Below, piece after piece: positions 17,094-27,333 of a stretch of DNA of 64,000 bases; positions within the stretch are counted from its first letter, which is position 1; each line of letters begins with the position of its first letter. The DNA comes from Vulgatibacter incomptus_A (GTDB taxonomy: Bacteria > Myxococcota > Myxococcia > Myxococcales > Vulgatibacteraceae): assembly GCA_040391605.1 (NCBI GenBank), contig JBEBXK010000001.1, positions 124,001-188,000 on the forward strand, in the 5' to 3' direction. The position numbers and the translations under genes are program-made. The notes under the pieces are model-generated. The model saw only the letters and a program-made list of their open reading frames with translations, made no database searches and had not been told where the DNA came from.

Positions 17094-18386
17094 TTGGCCG
17101 ATGACGACGAGCCCGACGACAAGGTTGGCCCCGAGTCGCGCGAGCCGCTGACAGCCCGCCTGATCCGGCCGCCGCCGACCCGCGACGACGGCAGGCCGGC
17201 CGATGCCCACGCCTCCGGGGGCGAAGGGGAGGAGCGAGCGCCACCCCCGCCGGAGGGGCCGATGGTCGCGCGCCTCGTGCGGCCTCCCGAGACTTCAGCT
17301 CGTGTCCAGCCTGACGCCGGCTCCTCCTCGGAGGTCCTCGAGGCTCGCCGCGTCCAGGCGCCGTCTCGAGCGGGAGAGGTGGGGGAGGGCCTTCCCCCGG
17401 ACGAGTCTGCGCCGCCGGCTTCGGAAGAGACGCCCGAGGTGACCGGAAGGAGCGGGCCACCTCCGCCGTCCGGAGACGGGCGGCACCTGGGGCCGATGTC
17501 CTTCGGCACGATCCTCTCGAATGGTTTTCGGGAGGCGCTGCGCGCCCCGCTCCTCAGCCTCGGCGTCGCCGTAGCCCGCGGGACCTCGGTCCTTGCTTGG
17601 GGCATCCCGGGGCTGTTGATCGTCATTATCTTCCAGCAGGCGCTGGCGCAGCCGAGCCGCTTCTTCCACGTGATCGCCAGCGAGCTCTTCTCCCCGGCCT
17701 TCCTTCTGGCCACGATGGGGATCGCCGGCTGCGCCCTCCTGCTCTCTTTCTTACTGGAGGTCGCGACGATCTCCGGCGCGGTAGGGCTCCTGGCCGCCAG
17801 AATCCGTGGCGACGGATCGCTTACGCCCACCGGCAACTTCGCCCGCTCCCTCTCGGCCTCCTTTCCGACCTTCCTCGCCATCGCCGGGCTGATGGCCGCA
17901 GCGTGGTCGGCCTGGAGCCTCGCTCTCGGGGGCCTGGCGCTCGCCGCCGGCCTATGCCTCTTCGGCGCCGATGGATCGATCCCGCTCCGCGTCGTCGGCG
18001 CCGGGGGGCTGGCGCTGGCCGGCGCGCTCTGGGTCATTGTGATGGCGCTGCTACCGCTGGTGTCGGCGCTCGCCATGGCCCGGGCCGGCACCTTGGGCGA
18101 ACGCGCCACGGCCGCGATCCACCAGGCGGTGGCCCAGCTCGGCCGGCGGCCCTTCGCGCCCATCGGCGCGGCCATCGTCTTCGGCGTGGGCGGCGCGCTC
18201 CTCGCGAGCGCCATCCTCTCGCCCAGGGCCGCCTTGCTCGAGCTCTCCTCCCTCCCCCCCGGTCTTCTCCTGGGGATCTGGCTCCTGCTGGAGATCCTCG
18301 CCGTCGTCGTCACGGCCTTCGCCGTCGTGGCGCGGCTGGGCGCCTACGTCTCTACGGCCCTCGACGACGTTCGGGCGCAAGAATGA
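17094..18386 (+). CDS. Multi-helix membrane protein with a disordered N-terminus, last gene of the mla operon
   Basis: No family recognised. Residues 1-135 are Pro/Glu/Arg-rich and disordered, with a repeated motif (LTARLIRPP and MVARLVRPP). Residues about 150-425 contain six or more membrane helices; the sequence GFREALRAPLLSLGVAVARG resembles the start of YciC/glycerophosphoryl membrane-domain proteins, but this is only an impression. The TTG start follows AGGAG by 6 bases and lies 9 bp after mlaD, so it is very likely co-transcribed. A tandem palindromic repeat that can form long hairpins follows its stop codon. Confidence 0.75.
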   Translation: MADDDEPDDKVGPESREPLTARLIRPPPTRDDGRPADAHASGGEGEERAPPPPEGPMVARLVRPPETSARVQPDAGSSSEVLEARRVQAPSRAGEVGEGLPPDESAPPASEETPEVTGRSGPPPPSGDGRHLGPMSFGTILSNGFREALRAPLLSLGVAVARGTSVLAWGIPGLLIVIIFQQALAQPSRFFHVIASELFSPAFLLATMGIAGCALLLSFLLEVATISGAVGLLAARIRGDGSLTPTGNFARSLSASFPTFLAIAGLMAAAWSAWSLALGGLALAAGLCLFGADGSIPLRVVGAGGLALAGALWVIVMALLPLVSALAMARAGTLGERATAAIHQAVAQLGRRPFAPIGAAIVFGVGGALLASAILSPRAALLELSSLPPGLLLGIWLLLEILAVVVTAFAVVARLGAYVSTALDDVRAQE

Positions 18387-18577
18387 TTCGTCCCCGCAAG
18401 GAGCGGGAGCGAATCATTCAACACCCGCTCCGCGGGAGAGCGCCCTTTGGCGTTCGCTCGCCTCCGGCTCGACGCGTGTAAGAACGACGCGCCCTCGCAA
18501 ACAGCGGGAGCGATCATTCAGCTCTCGCTTCGCGGGAGAGCGCCCTTTTTGCGCTCGCTCGCCTCCGGCTCGACGGG
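18382..18577 (+). repeat. Two tandem copies of the dispersed palindromic repeat; likely operon terminator
   Basis: Copy 1 (18382-18474) starts with a long stem, GAATGATTCG pairing with CGAATCATTC. Copy 2 (18482-18577) has a similar but weaker stem. Both end in the conserved tail GCTCGCCTCCGGCTCGACG. It follows the last gene of the mla operon and faces the end of the convergent asmA-like gene. Confidence 0.8.
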
Positions 18578-18611
18578 CGTCGAATGACTCGCGGATGGTG
18601 GTTGGGCGCGA

Positions 18612-21600
18612 TCAGAAGCCGACGCTCTTCTTGAGCCTGTCGGCGGCCTCGCGGGCCTTCTTCTTCGCGGCGTCCTCCGCCTCCTTGCGCTTGCGATCGG
18701 CCTCGGCCTTTGCGGCGTCGAGCTCCGCCTTGGCTCGGGCGGCCTCCTGATCGACGAGCGCCTTGGCTGCCTGGGCCTCCTCGGCGGCCTTCGACCCGAG
18801 GCCGCCGGCGGCGTCCTTTAGCTTCTCGGTGGCACCGTCGCCCAGGAGCTTGTCGACCACGGCCCCGGCACGATCGGCCAGGCAGGCCTTGGCCAGCGCG
18901 AGGGCGACCTGGCCGCCGTCGGGGCGCACCGCAGGGCGCGCGGCGGTGCCGGTGATCTGCAGCGGAATGGTGGGATCATCCGCCGCCTGGCAGAGGCCGC
19001 CGGTGAGCTGTGCGATGCGTCTAGCACCTAGCGTGTAGGTGCCAGCCAGCTGCAGCTCACCGAAGATCCCCACCGAGCCGTCCAGGATCACCGGGTTGCC
19101 GTCCACCATCACCGAGAGCGGCTTCTTCAGCGCCATCTTGCCGTCGCGGACCTCGAATCCTGCCAGCAGATCCCGCAGCGGCTCCTCCTTGGCCACCCGG
19201 CTCGACGCGAAGCCGGGCAGCCCGCTGAGATCGCCGAAGACGGCCTGGCTCAGCCCCAGCCCCGATGCCCGGCCCTCCCGCATGGACAGGTTCCAATCGC
19301 CGCTGAGATGCTTCTCCAGATCGATCTTCTCGATCCCCACGCCGGCAAGGTCGAGGTGGAGATCGCCCTTGCCATTCACAGGGCTGCTCCTGCCCGTCTC
19401 CGCCACGATCAACCGCCCGAGATCCACGCCCTTGCCCTCGAAGCGCAGATGGAAGGGCATGGTGCCCCGCCAGACCTCCGCCGTGGTCCCGTCGGCCTGG
19501 AAGCTGCCCCCATAGATGCCGAAGCGCCCCTCCTCCACGCGGAACACACCGTCGCGCAGCGTGATGGTGGCTCGAACCGACTCGAGCTGGCGGCCCGTGA
19601 GGGCCACCCGCTTGGCGTCGAAGCTCCCCTCCATCCGGATCTTCTTGAGGGCGGGGTTGTCGGCGGCCACCTTCTTCTCCTTGGCCTCGGGCGCCGTCTG
19701 CGGCCCCTGCAGCGCGTCCAGATCGAGGTGGTTCGAGTGGAGGCTGGCGGTGATCTCCGGCGCCTCGAGGTTTCGCACGGTGGCCTCGGCCCGCAGATCG
19801 CTGGGTCCGAAGCGGGCCTCGAAGCGGGGCACCTGCAACACGATCGTCTCGAGGCGGGTGGGAGCGCCCGTCACCTGGAGCTCGCCCTCCATCGAGCCAC
19901 CCCGCAGCTTGTCGGCGGGGAGCATCGGGAACGTCCGCGCCAGCCCCTCGAGATCCACGGGGAGGAGCCGCACCGAGAGATCGCCTGCGCCGTCGCCCGA
20001 GAGGGAGCCGGAGGCCTGCATGGCGAGCTCGGCCACCTGGACGTCGAAGCGCTCGAAGCGGAAGCTCTCGCCGTGGCGGCTGGCGGCGACGTCCACGCGG
20101 AGCGGGGTGCCTGCGGCCTTGTTCATCAGCTCGTCGACCCGGATCACCGAGGAGCCTGCGTCGAGGAGGAGCGCCACCGAGAGATCGCCGGTCGGATTGC
20201 CCTTCGCGCTGGCGTCCAGGCGGAGGCTGCCCTGGAGCTGGGTCTGCGGCACATGCAGCTCGACCCCTTCCAGGGCGACGGCGAGCCTGGTGTCGACCTG
20301 ACCTGGAGCGCCGCGGAGGTGCCCCTCCACCGAGCCCCTTCCTGAGGCGGAAGCGCCGGCCTTTCGCAGCTCCTCGCCGACGGTCGGCGCCAGGCGCACC
20401 AGCCTGTCGAAGGAGAAGGGGGCCGCCGAGAGGCTGAAGTCGTAGACCGGCGCCTCGAAGTTCTCGACCTTGCCCTTCACCTGCAGGGCCAGCTCGTCGA
20501 TCTGGAAGGTGGAGCTGTGGAGGGTCGCTGCGGTGGGGCTGAAGTCACCGGCGATCCGAAGCGAGAGGGGCGTGGCCCGGGGCTTGGCCAGGACGCCCGG
20601 GATGTGGATGTCGACCTCGTCCAGGATGATCGCCACTTTGGCCGTCTGCTGATCCGCGCCGCCGCTGGCCTCGACGTCGATCGAGAGGGGGCCGGCGAGG
20701 CGGCTCCCCGCCGGGAGCCCGGCGAAGGCGGGCGGATAGAGGGCCGCGATCCGCTGCGTGTCGATGGACTTGGAGCGGATGGTGAAGTCCTCGAAGCGGG
20801 GCGCCGAGCCCAGATCGTGGAGCGCTCCGGCCATGGCCAGCTCCATCTCGGCCGCCTGGATCCGGAGGCTCTCGATGGTGGCCGAGAGGCTCTTTGGATC
20901 GGCCCGGAGCTTCGAGTCGATCCGGAGGTCGAAGGCCTCGCCTCCCTCCACCCGCAGCCCCTCGACCGCGAGGAAGCCATCCAGCGTGAGAGGTTGCCCG
21001 CTGGCGAGGAGGGGGAGGTCGTAGCGCGCGGAGACCAGCGCCGAGTCCACCCGGGCCGGCATCGCGTCGCCGAGGTAGGGCGCCAGGGGCGCGAGGTCGA
21101 TCGAGTCGAGCTCGGCGTGGAGGCCGCGGAGGGTGGGGAGGCCGTCCATCTTCAGGTCGGCGGGGAGCGGCCCGACCTGCACGTGGAGCCGGAGGTTCTT
21201 TCGGGAGGAGAAGATGGCGGCAGAGAGATCGATGCCCACCGGATCCGAGAGCTTGACGTCGCGGAGCCGCAGGTCGATCTGATCGATGTGGCTCTCGGCG
21301 ACGGCGCCTGTGGCGGTCTGGTGATCGATGAAGTCGATGGCGGCGCCCGCCAGGCGGATCTCGCCGATGGAGACGTTGCCGACCAGATCGAGGATGGTGG
21401 GGGAGAGGCCTTCGTCCGGCGCCCCTTCCGCCTTTGGCGCGGGCTGGCGCCGATCGAGGATGTCCTGAAAGGAGAGGCGTCCCTCGGCGTCGCGCTCGAC
21501 CCGGAGGCGGAGGCCGTCCACATAGATGGCGCTGACCACGATCCGCTGGCCCCCCGAGAGGATCGCCCGAAGCAGATCGACGTCGAAGCCCGCCTCGCCG

Positions 21601-21869
21601 ATGTGCAGGAGGGGCGCCTGCTCCTCGGCCTCGGCGGCGATGGTCACGCCTTGGATTCGAGCGCCCAGCCTGGGAAAGAAGCGGGTGTGGATCGGACCGA
21701 CCTCGACCTCGCGGCCGAGCTCCTCCTCGATCATCGGCCGATAGCGCTCGACCTGCTCGGCGATCACGGCGTCCAGATCGACGAAGAGGTAGACCGCCGC
21801 GCTGGCGGCGACGAAGAGGCCTGCCAGCGAGGCCAGGGTGATTCCGACGATCTTGACGGCGCGCTTCAT
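18612..21869 (-). CDS. AsmA-family protein
   Basis: A 1085-residue protein with one N-terminal membrane helix (residues 5-27) followed by the AsmA start (YRPMIEEELGREVEVGPIHTRFFPRLG). The rest is rich in short beta strands, ending in an AsmA C-terminal block (GKGDLHLDLAGVGIEKIDL...LSGDWNLSMREGRASGLGL). AsmA-like proteins are now seen as bridge-like lipid-transfer proteins in the envelope, which fits the neighbouring mla operon. The last 60 residues are a Lys/Ala/Glu coiled coil, an unusual tail. The ATG at 21869 (MKRAVKI) begins the membrane helix and is preferred over the start at 21887. Confidence 0.85.
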   Translation of the reverse strand: MKRAVKIVGITLASLAGLFVAASAAVYLFVDLDAVIAEQVERYRPMIEEELGREVEVGPIHTRFFPRLGARIQGVTIAAEAEEQAPLLHIGEAGFDVDLLRAILSGGQRIVVSAIYVDGLRLRVERDAEGRLSFQDILDRRQPAPKAEGAPDEGLSPTILDLVGNVSIGEIRLAGAAIDFIDHQTATGAVAESHIDQIDLRLRDVKLSDPVGIDLSAAIFSSRKNLRLHVQVGPLPADLKMDGLPTLRGLHAELDSIDLAPLAPYLGDAMPARVDSALVSARYDLPLLASGQPLTLDGFLAVEGLRVEGGEAFDLRIDSKLRADPKSLSATIESLRIQAAEMELAMAGALHDLGSAPRFEDFTIRSKSIDTQRIAALYPPAFAGLPAGSRLAGPLSIDVEASGGADQQTAKVAIILDEVDIHIPGVLAKPRATPLSLRIAGDFSPTAATLHSSTFQIDELALQVKGKVENFEAPVYDFSLSAAPFSFDRLVRLAPTVGEELRKAGASASGRGSVEGHLRGAPGQVDTRLAVALEGVELHVPQTQLQGSLRLDASAKGNPTGDLSVALLLDAGSSVIRVDELMNKAAGTPLRVDVAASRHGESFRFERFDVQVAELAMQASGSLSGDGAGDLSVRLLPVDLEGLARTFPMLPADKLRGGSMEGELQVTGAPTRLETIVLQVPRFEARFGPSDLRAEATVRNLEAPEITASLHSNHLDLDALQGPQTAPEAKEKKVAADNPALKKIRMEGSFDAKRVALTGRQLESVRATITLRDGVFRVEEGRFGIYGGSFQADGTTAEVWRGTMPFHLRFEGKGVDLGRLIVAETGRSSPVNGKGDLHLDLAGVGIEKIDLEKHLSGDWNLSMREGRASGLGLSQAVFGDLSGLPGFASSRVAKEEPLRDLLAGFEVRDGKMALKKPLSVMVDGNPVILDGSVGIFGELQLAGTYTLGARRIAQLTGGLCQAADDPTIPLQITGTAARPAVRPDGGQVALALAKACLADRAGAVVDKLLGDGATEKLKDAAGGLGSKAAEEAQAAKALVDQEAARAKAELDAAKAEADRKRKEAEDAAKKKAREAADRLKKSVGF

Positions 21870-22145
21870 GGTGTGAGGTCCTATCACCGGTTGAAGGGCG
21901 CGCCGTTGGCGCGACCCCTCCTGGAATGGGATCGGTCGAGCCTATCGATACCTACCGTGGGATGCCAGCGTCGGCGCGACGGGGGCCTGCTCCCTCGCCC
22001 GGCAGCGTCTTGCGCGGGCTGTCTACCGGGGCTGCCGTGCGCTCAGGACGCCCCGCTCGCCGCCGCTGGAGCAATCTCTCGGGAGCGACCCGGAGGTCGC
22101 GGGCGGGAGGATGCCCGCCCGGGCCTCCGCCATGGGACGGAGCGG

Positions 22146-23975
<1,830 letters not shown>

Positions 23976-24031
23976 GAAGTGGACCTCGCGAAAGATGGGC
24001 TTCGTCCAATGGCAGACGAGCAGGGCGGGGC

Positions 24032-24060
24032 GTTATATTCCGATGTTTGACGCGCTGCAA
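24032..24060 (-). promoter_or_regulatory. Sigma70-type promoter of typA
   Basis: Minus strand: TTGCAG (24060-24055), 17-bp spacer, TATAAC (24037-24032). Leader of about 50 bases. Confidence 0.7.
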
Positions 24061-24106
24061 GGTCGCCTATGACCCGCAGCGACGATCTCTCCCCATAGGT
24101 AGAACC

Positions 24107-24499
24107 ATGGACACCCCCGGATTCCACCACTTGGCGATCCAGGTCCACGATCTTTCAGCCGCCGAGTCCTTCTACGCCGGACTGCTAGACCTGCCGGTGA
24201 TCCGGCGGTGGTCCGACGATGCCGGGGCGCCGCGCTCCCTCTGGGTGGGCCTCGGAGGCGGCGGCTTCCTCGCCCTCGAGCGATGCAGCCAGCCGGCCAC
24301 TCCCCGCGGCTGGGAGCTGGCCGAGCCAGGCCTCTTCGTCCTCGCCTTGCAGATCCCGCCCGAGTCCCGGCAAGCATGGGAAGTGAAGCTGGCTCGGGCG
24401 GGGCATCCCACGGAGCGCGAGACTCGGTTCAGCTTCTACGTCCGGGATCCGGACGGAAATAGAATCGCGCTCTCGCATCATCCGCGAGAGCGCGATTGA
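24107..24499 (+). CDS. VOC-family (glyoxalase/bleomycin-resistance fold) protein
   Basis: A single 130-residue VOC unit pair: FHHLAIQVHDLSAAESFYAGLLDLPVIRRW at the N-terminus (metal His8 or His9) and FSFYVRDPDGNRIALSHH at the C-terminus with the usual Asp-Pro-Asp-Gly turn. The family includes metal-dependent lyases, dioxygenases and antibiotic-binding proteins; the substrate cannot be inferred. ATG 24107 starts the conserved block. The last codons are encoded within a perfect 14-bp stem, so the gene end doubles as a hairpin. Confidence 0.8.
   Translation: MDTPGFHHLAIQVHDLSAAESFYAGLLDLPVIRRWSDDAGAPRSLWVGLGGGGFLALERCSQPATPRGWELAEPGLFVLALQIPPESRQAWEVKLARAGHPTERETRFSFYVRDPDGNRIALSHHPRERD
24463..24497. 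terminator. Long perfect hairpin overlapping the VOC gene stop
   Basis: A 14-bp perfect stem (24463-24476 with 24484-24497), loop of 7. It has no T-run, but a partial repeat tail (GAGCCGAGAGGCGAGCGAGC) follows, so it may be a terminator derived from the repeat family. Confidence 0.5.
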
Positions 24500-24611
24500 G
24501 AGGGTCGCGAGCCGAGAGGCGAGCGAGCGCCGGGAGGAGCCATCTCGGGTGGCGGCGGAAGGAACGAATCGGCCCCTTCATCCAGGCGATCCGTTCACGG
24601 CGCTGGTGGGA

Positions 24612-25211
24612 TCAGCCGAAGATGCGCTTGGCCGCGTCCGAGACGCTGGTGCGCGGCTCGTCTCGATCGCGCCGCAGATGCTCCTGCAGAGCCCGCGCGG
24701 CTGCGTCTGCGTTGGCCGCCTGCAGATCGTGGGCAGAGGACGCAGTAACAGGAGCGGACACCGCCGCTGCGGCGTCGTGCTCGGGACGCTTGCGGACCAT
24801 GGGGGGCTTCGCCTCCACCGGGGCCGGGGGGGCGGCGCGGTAGGACGTGCCTCCTCCGGCATCCGGCTCCAGGAGGCCAGCCTTCTCGCGGCGGAGCTCC
24901 TGCTGATAGTGGCGGGAACACAGCCCCCGCGAACGCGCGGGATCGGTGCAGCCGTGGACCCGGCAGGCGCGGACCTCGCCGCGCGGACGGCCACCGCGGC
25001 GGGGCGCCGGGTTCAGGCCTTGCTGGATCCCCAGAGAGACGCCCTCGGCGGCCCGGCGAGGGACCCGATCCGCGAGCTGGTCCAGATCGAGGGTCTGGGC
25101 CAGGCCCTCCTGGACGCCTCGGGAGATCCCTTCAGCCAGCGCGCGTCCAAGGCTCTCGCCGAAAGCCCTGAGGGCGGCGCTGAGAGCAGCAGCAGAATGG
25201 TCGATAGACAC
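24612..25211 (-). CDS. AT-hook and zinc-finger protein (probable DNA-binding)
   Basis: No full-length family named. The 199-residue protein has a helical N-terminus (1-66) with two related GVQEGL/GIQQGL helices, an AT-hook-like RRGGRPRG (71-78), then a C-x4-C-x9-C-x2-H zinc motif (Cys83, Cys88, Cys98, His101) ending GLCSRHYQ. Similar hook-plus-finger proteins occur widely in myxobacteria (from memory). The C-terminal 90 residues are disordered. GTG 25211 is chosen over TTG 25253 because GAGG lies just upstream of it. A perfect inverted repeat 63 bp upstream could be its operator. Confidence 0.7.
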   Translation of the reverse strand: MSIDHSAAALSAALRAFGESLGRALAEGISRGVQEGLAQTLDLDQLADRVPRRAAEGVSLGIQQGLNPAPRRGGRPRGEVRACRVHGCTDPARSRGLCSRHYQQELRREKAGLLEPDAGGGTSYRAAPPAPVEAKPPMVRKRPEHDAAAAVSAPVTASSAHDLQAANADAAARALQEHLRRDRDEPRTSVSDAAKRIFG

Positions 25212-25528
25212 GATATCCTCGTAACTTGAGTCGTTGGTTGGGTTGTCGCGCAAAGGACGGATCGCGCGTATTGGCGGTCAGTTCATGACCGCAACGAGCC
25301 GATCTTGTGAATTCAGTCGCGTTTCGTCAAGGGAATCCGCGAGTCCGCCGCGTCGCCCGAGCCGACCCAAATCGTGCAACCCATGAGGACGTCAGGGCTT
25401 TTTCGTCCTCCACCTTCCGCCATCCGCCCTAAGAGGCTCCGAGCCGAGGCGAGCGGACGCTAGGCGGAGCCGTAGCGCGGCCAAGGATGCCTAGCTTCTC
25501 GAGAGAGGGGTGGAGATCGGAGGAAGAG
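25212..25528. other. Divergent intergenic region with inverted repeats
   Basis: 317 bp between the zinc-finger gene and a small hypothetical gene. It holds the inverted repeat at 25274-25292, a 7-bp stem GAGGACG/CGTCCTC near 25386-25411, and a partial dispersed-repeat tail at about 25447-25490 (GAGCCGAGGCGAGCGGACGC). Confidence 0.5.
25274..25292. promoter_or_regulatory. Perfect inverted repeat, candidate operator
   Basis: GCGGTCA-GTTCA-TGACCGC, 7-bp arms around 5 bases. It lies between a possible TTGCGG -35 and an AT-richer -10 of the minus-strand zinc-finger gene. Confidence 0.45.
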
Positions 25529-25927
25529 GTGGCGGACGAGACCAAGAAGGGCAGCCCCGCGGCGCCGGATCTGGACGGCGTCCGCCTCGTCTCGGAGGAC
25601 GTCGGCAAGCTGCCGGTGCCTCGGGCGGTGCGGGAACTGAAAGGGGAGCGCCTGGCCCCCAGCGACGCGTCGCCCTACGACGCAGAGCGCGGCCTCTCGG
25701 CAGGGGCCCGCCGGCCGCATTCCCGATCGCCGCGTCCAGCCGCTCCGCTGTCGACCCGGGAGGAGGAGGCCCGGATGCGCAGGAGCCTCCCCTACGCCGC
25801 CAGGACGCCGGAGGAGCTGGGCGCCGCCTTGAGCCGCCAGGGCGCCGAGGGCGTGGCCGATCCCCAGGCAGGCAAGGAGGCGGGCCCTCCGCTTCCGGGA
25901 GAGGTCGGACTCGAGGGCGATGAGTGA
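25529..25927 (+). CDS. Hypothetical protein, charged and Pro-rich
   Basis: No family recognised. The 132-residue frame from GTG 25529 follows GGAGGAAGAG, a good ribosome site, and shows strong G/C preference at third codon positions, as in real genes nearby. The protein is hydrophilic, Arg/Pro/Glu-rich and probably disordered, with no signal or membrane segment. Overlapping frames exist on both strands, so coding status is moderate. Confidence 0.45.
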   Translation: MADETKKGSPAAPDLDGVRLVSEDVGKLPVPRAVRELKGERLAPSDASPYDAERGLSAGARRPHSRSPRPAAPLSTREEEARMRRSLPYAARTPEELGAALSRQGAEGVADPQAGKEAGPPLPGEVGLEGDE

Positions 25928-26046
25928 AGCTGCGCGCAGAGGCCGAAGAGCCGATGTCTCGGCAGCCGGCCTCCTCCGCTGCACAGGTTGTCCACAGCAG
26001 GATCCACGCCGGAAACTCGACGTGACGCGGGGCGCCGGTACCGTGT

Positions 26047-26058
26047 CCTACATGTAGG
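26047..26058. promoter_or_regulatory. 12-bp perfect palindrome upstream of the PilZ gene
   Basis: CCTACATGTAGG, 37 bp before the ATG. Could be an operator; no regulator is identified. Confidence 0.3.
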
Positions 26059-26095
26059 CCGAAAGCTCACATCGGCCACTTTGGAGACGAGACCC

Positions 26096-26431
26096 ATGGC
26101 CGAACAGCGCAAGACCGAGCGAGCCCCCATCGACATCTACCTCAACAAGATCATCGACGAGGCCCGCCATCTGGCGCGGGCCACCGATATCTCCGCCGAG
26201 GGGATCTGGATCTCCAAGATCCTCGAACCCGAGACCGGGGCCCGCAGCGTCGGCCTCGAGTTTCAACTTCCCGGCAGCGAGGAGATCATCAACGCCGCCG
26301 GTGAGGTGCTGCGGGAGGAGTCGCGGCAGGAAGGCCGGAGGGAGGGCACCGCCATCCGTTTCACCCATATGGCCCATCGCTACCGGCGGATGATCGAGGT
26401 CTACGTCTCCCGTGTCGCCGGAAACGCCTGA
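26096..26431 (+). CDS. PilZ-domain protein (candidate c-di-GMP receptor)
   Basis: A 111-residue single-domain PilZ protein. The c-di-GMP-binding motif RxxxR is present (Arg5, Arg9 in QRKTER) and the second motif D/N-x-S-x-x-G is present (DISAEG, 31-36). Both motifs are intact, so ligand binding is plausible. Such stand-alone PilZ proteins control motility or polysaccharide export in myxobacteria. ATG 26096 places RxxxR at the N-terminus as usual. A terminator follows. Confidence 0.85.
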   Translation: MAEQRKTERAPIDIYLNKIIDEARHLARATDISAEGIWISKILEPETGARSVGLEFQLPGSEEIINAAGEVLREESRQEGRREGTAIRFTHMAHRYRRMIEVYVSRVAGNA

Positions 26432-26456
26432 AGGCTCTTCCCGCCCGATGTTCGAA

Positions 26457-26490
26457 GAATCGTCCCCGCTTCATCCGGGGGCGATTCTTT
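26457..26490 (+). terminator. Terminator after the PilZ gene
   Basis: An 11-bp stem GAATCGTCCCC/GGGGGCGATTC (one G-T pair) followed by TTT. Confidence 0.7.
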
Positions 26491-26521
26491 CACCCGCCCG
26501 GGCTGGTAGGCTGCCTGGGAG

Positions 26522-27070
26522 GTGAACCTCCCCAACTCGATCACGCTCGTCCGGATCCTCCTGGTTCCGGTCTTCGCCTGGCTCCACCTCACGGGGAGAC
26601 CGATGGCAGCGCTGATCGTCTTCGTTGGGGCTGCCGCCTCCGACGGCCTCGACGGCCTCCTGGCCCGCGCCCTCGATCAGCGCACCGAGCTCGGCGCGAT
26701 CCTCGATCCGATCGCGGACAAGTTCCTGGCCCTCACCGCGTTGGTGCTGCTGGTCTCGGTGGAGTCGATCCCCCTCTGGCTCCTGATCTTCGCGCTGCTT
26801 CGCGACGGCGTGGTCTTCGCCACGGGCGTCACCTCGAAGCTCGCGCGCAAACCCATCGCCGCCGAGCCTACCCGCATCTCCAAGTACGCCACCTTCACCC
26901 TGATGGCCGCCATCACCCTCGGGCTTCTGGTTCGCGCGGATCCCCGGGGCCTCGAGCTCGTGCCCTACCTGGCGGCGATCGGCGTGGTCTCCGCGGAATG
27001 CCTCCTGGTGGCGTCGGTGCAATACGGCCTGCGGTGGCGGCAGCTCGCCTCCGGCTCGACGCGCCTGTGA
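26522..27070 (+). CDS. pgsA: CDP-alcohol phosphatidyltransferase (PgsA-like)
   Basis: Makes phosphatidylglycerol phosphate or a related lipid from CDP-diacylglycerol at the inner membrane. The family motif D-G-x2-A-R-x8-G-x3-D-x3-D is intact (SDGLDGLLAR ... GAILDPIAD). The N-terminal NLPNSITLVRILLVPV is typical of PgsA. Five or so membrane helices fill the 182 residues. The GTG start sits very close to GGGAG. The C-terminal residues are encoded by sequence matching the tail of the dispersed repeat (CTCGCCTCCGGCTCGACGCG), suggesting the original stop region was replaced. Confidence 0.85.
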   Translation: MNLPNSITLVRILLVPVFAWLHLTGRPMAALIVFVGAAASDGLDGLLARALDQRTELGAILDPIADKFLALTALVLLVSVESIPLWLLIFALLRDGVVFATGVTSKLARKPIAAEPTRISKYATFTLMAAITLGLLVRADPRGLELVPYLAAIGVVSAECLLVASVQYGLRWRQLASGSTRL

Positions 27071-27137
27071 GAGGGCCGCAGTCGTGAGCTCCGCGTGCGG
27101 AGTTTGGAATCATTCCGTCGCTCCGGTGATTATTCTC

Positions 27138-27166
27138 TTGAACCGGACGTGGATCTTCCATACAAC
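27138..27166 (+). promoter_or_regulatory. Sigma70-type promoter of tRNA-Val(GAC)
   Basis: TTGAAC (27138-27143), 17-bp spacer, TACAAC (27161-27166), 14 bases before the tRNA. Confidence 0.75.
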
Positions 27167-27180
27167 GCGCCTCGCCTTGC

Positions 27181-27256
27181 AGGCCCGTAGCTCAGTTGGT
27201 AGAGCACCACCTTGACACGGTGGGGGTCACTGGTTCGAGTCCAGCCGGGCCTACCA
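27181..27256 (+). tRNA. tRNA-Val (anticodon GAC)
   Basis: Acceptor AGGCCCG/CGGGCCT, D-arm GCTC/GAGC, anticodon stem CCACC/GGTGG with loop TTGACAC (GAC, codons GUC/GUU), and T-arm with the TTCGAGT loop. One A-C mismatch closes the T-stem. CCA is encoded. It lies just upstream of thrS. Confidence 0.95.
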
Positions 27257-27272
27257 CGACGAGACAAAGCCG

Positions 27273-27304
27273 CGCGGGGTCATCCACCGATGGGTGACCC
27301 CGCG
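27273..27304 (+). terminator. Strong hairpin between tRNA-Val(GAC) and thrS
   Basis: A 10-bp perfect stem CGCGGGGTCA/TGACCCCGCG. There is no T-run, so it may separate the tRNA from thrS by processing, partial termination or leader control instead of simple termination. Confidence 0.55.
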
Positions 27305-27333
27305 TTGGTATTTAGGAGCCTACGAGGTCGATC

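Noticed and set aside
25988..25996. TTGTCCACA, one mismatch from a DnaA box, as a sign of a replication origin
   Set aside because: It is a single site with no cluster, no AT-rich element and no dnaA, dnaN or gyrB gene nearby.
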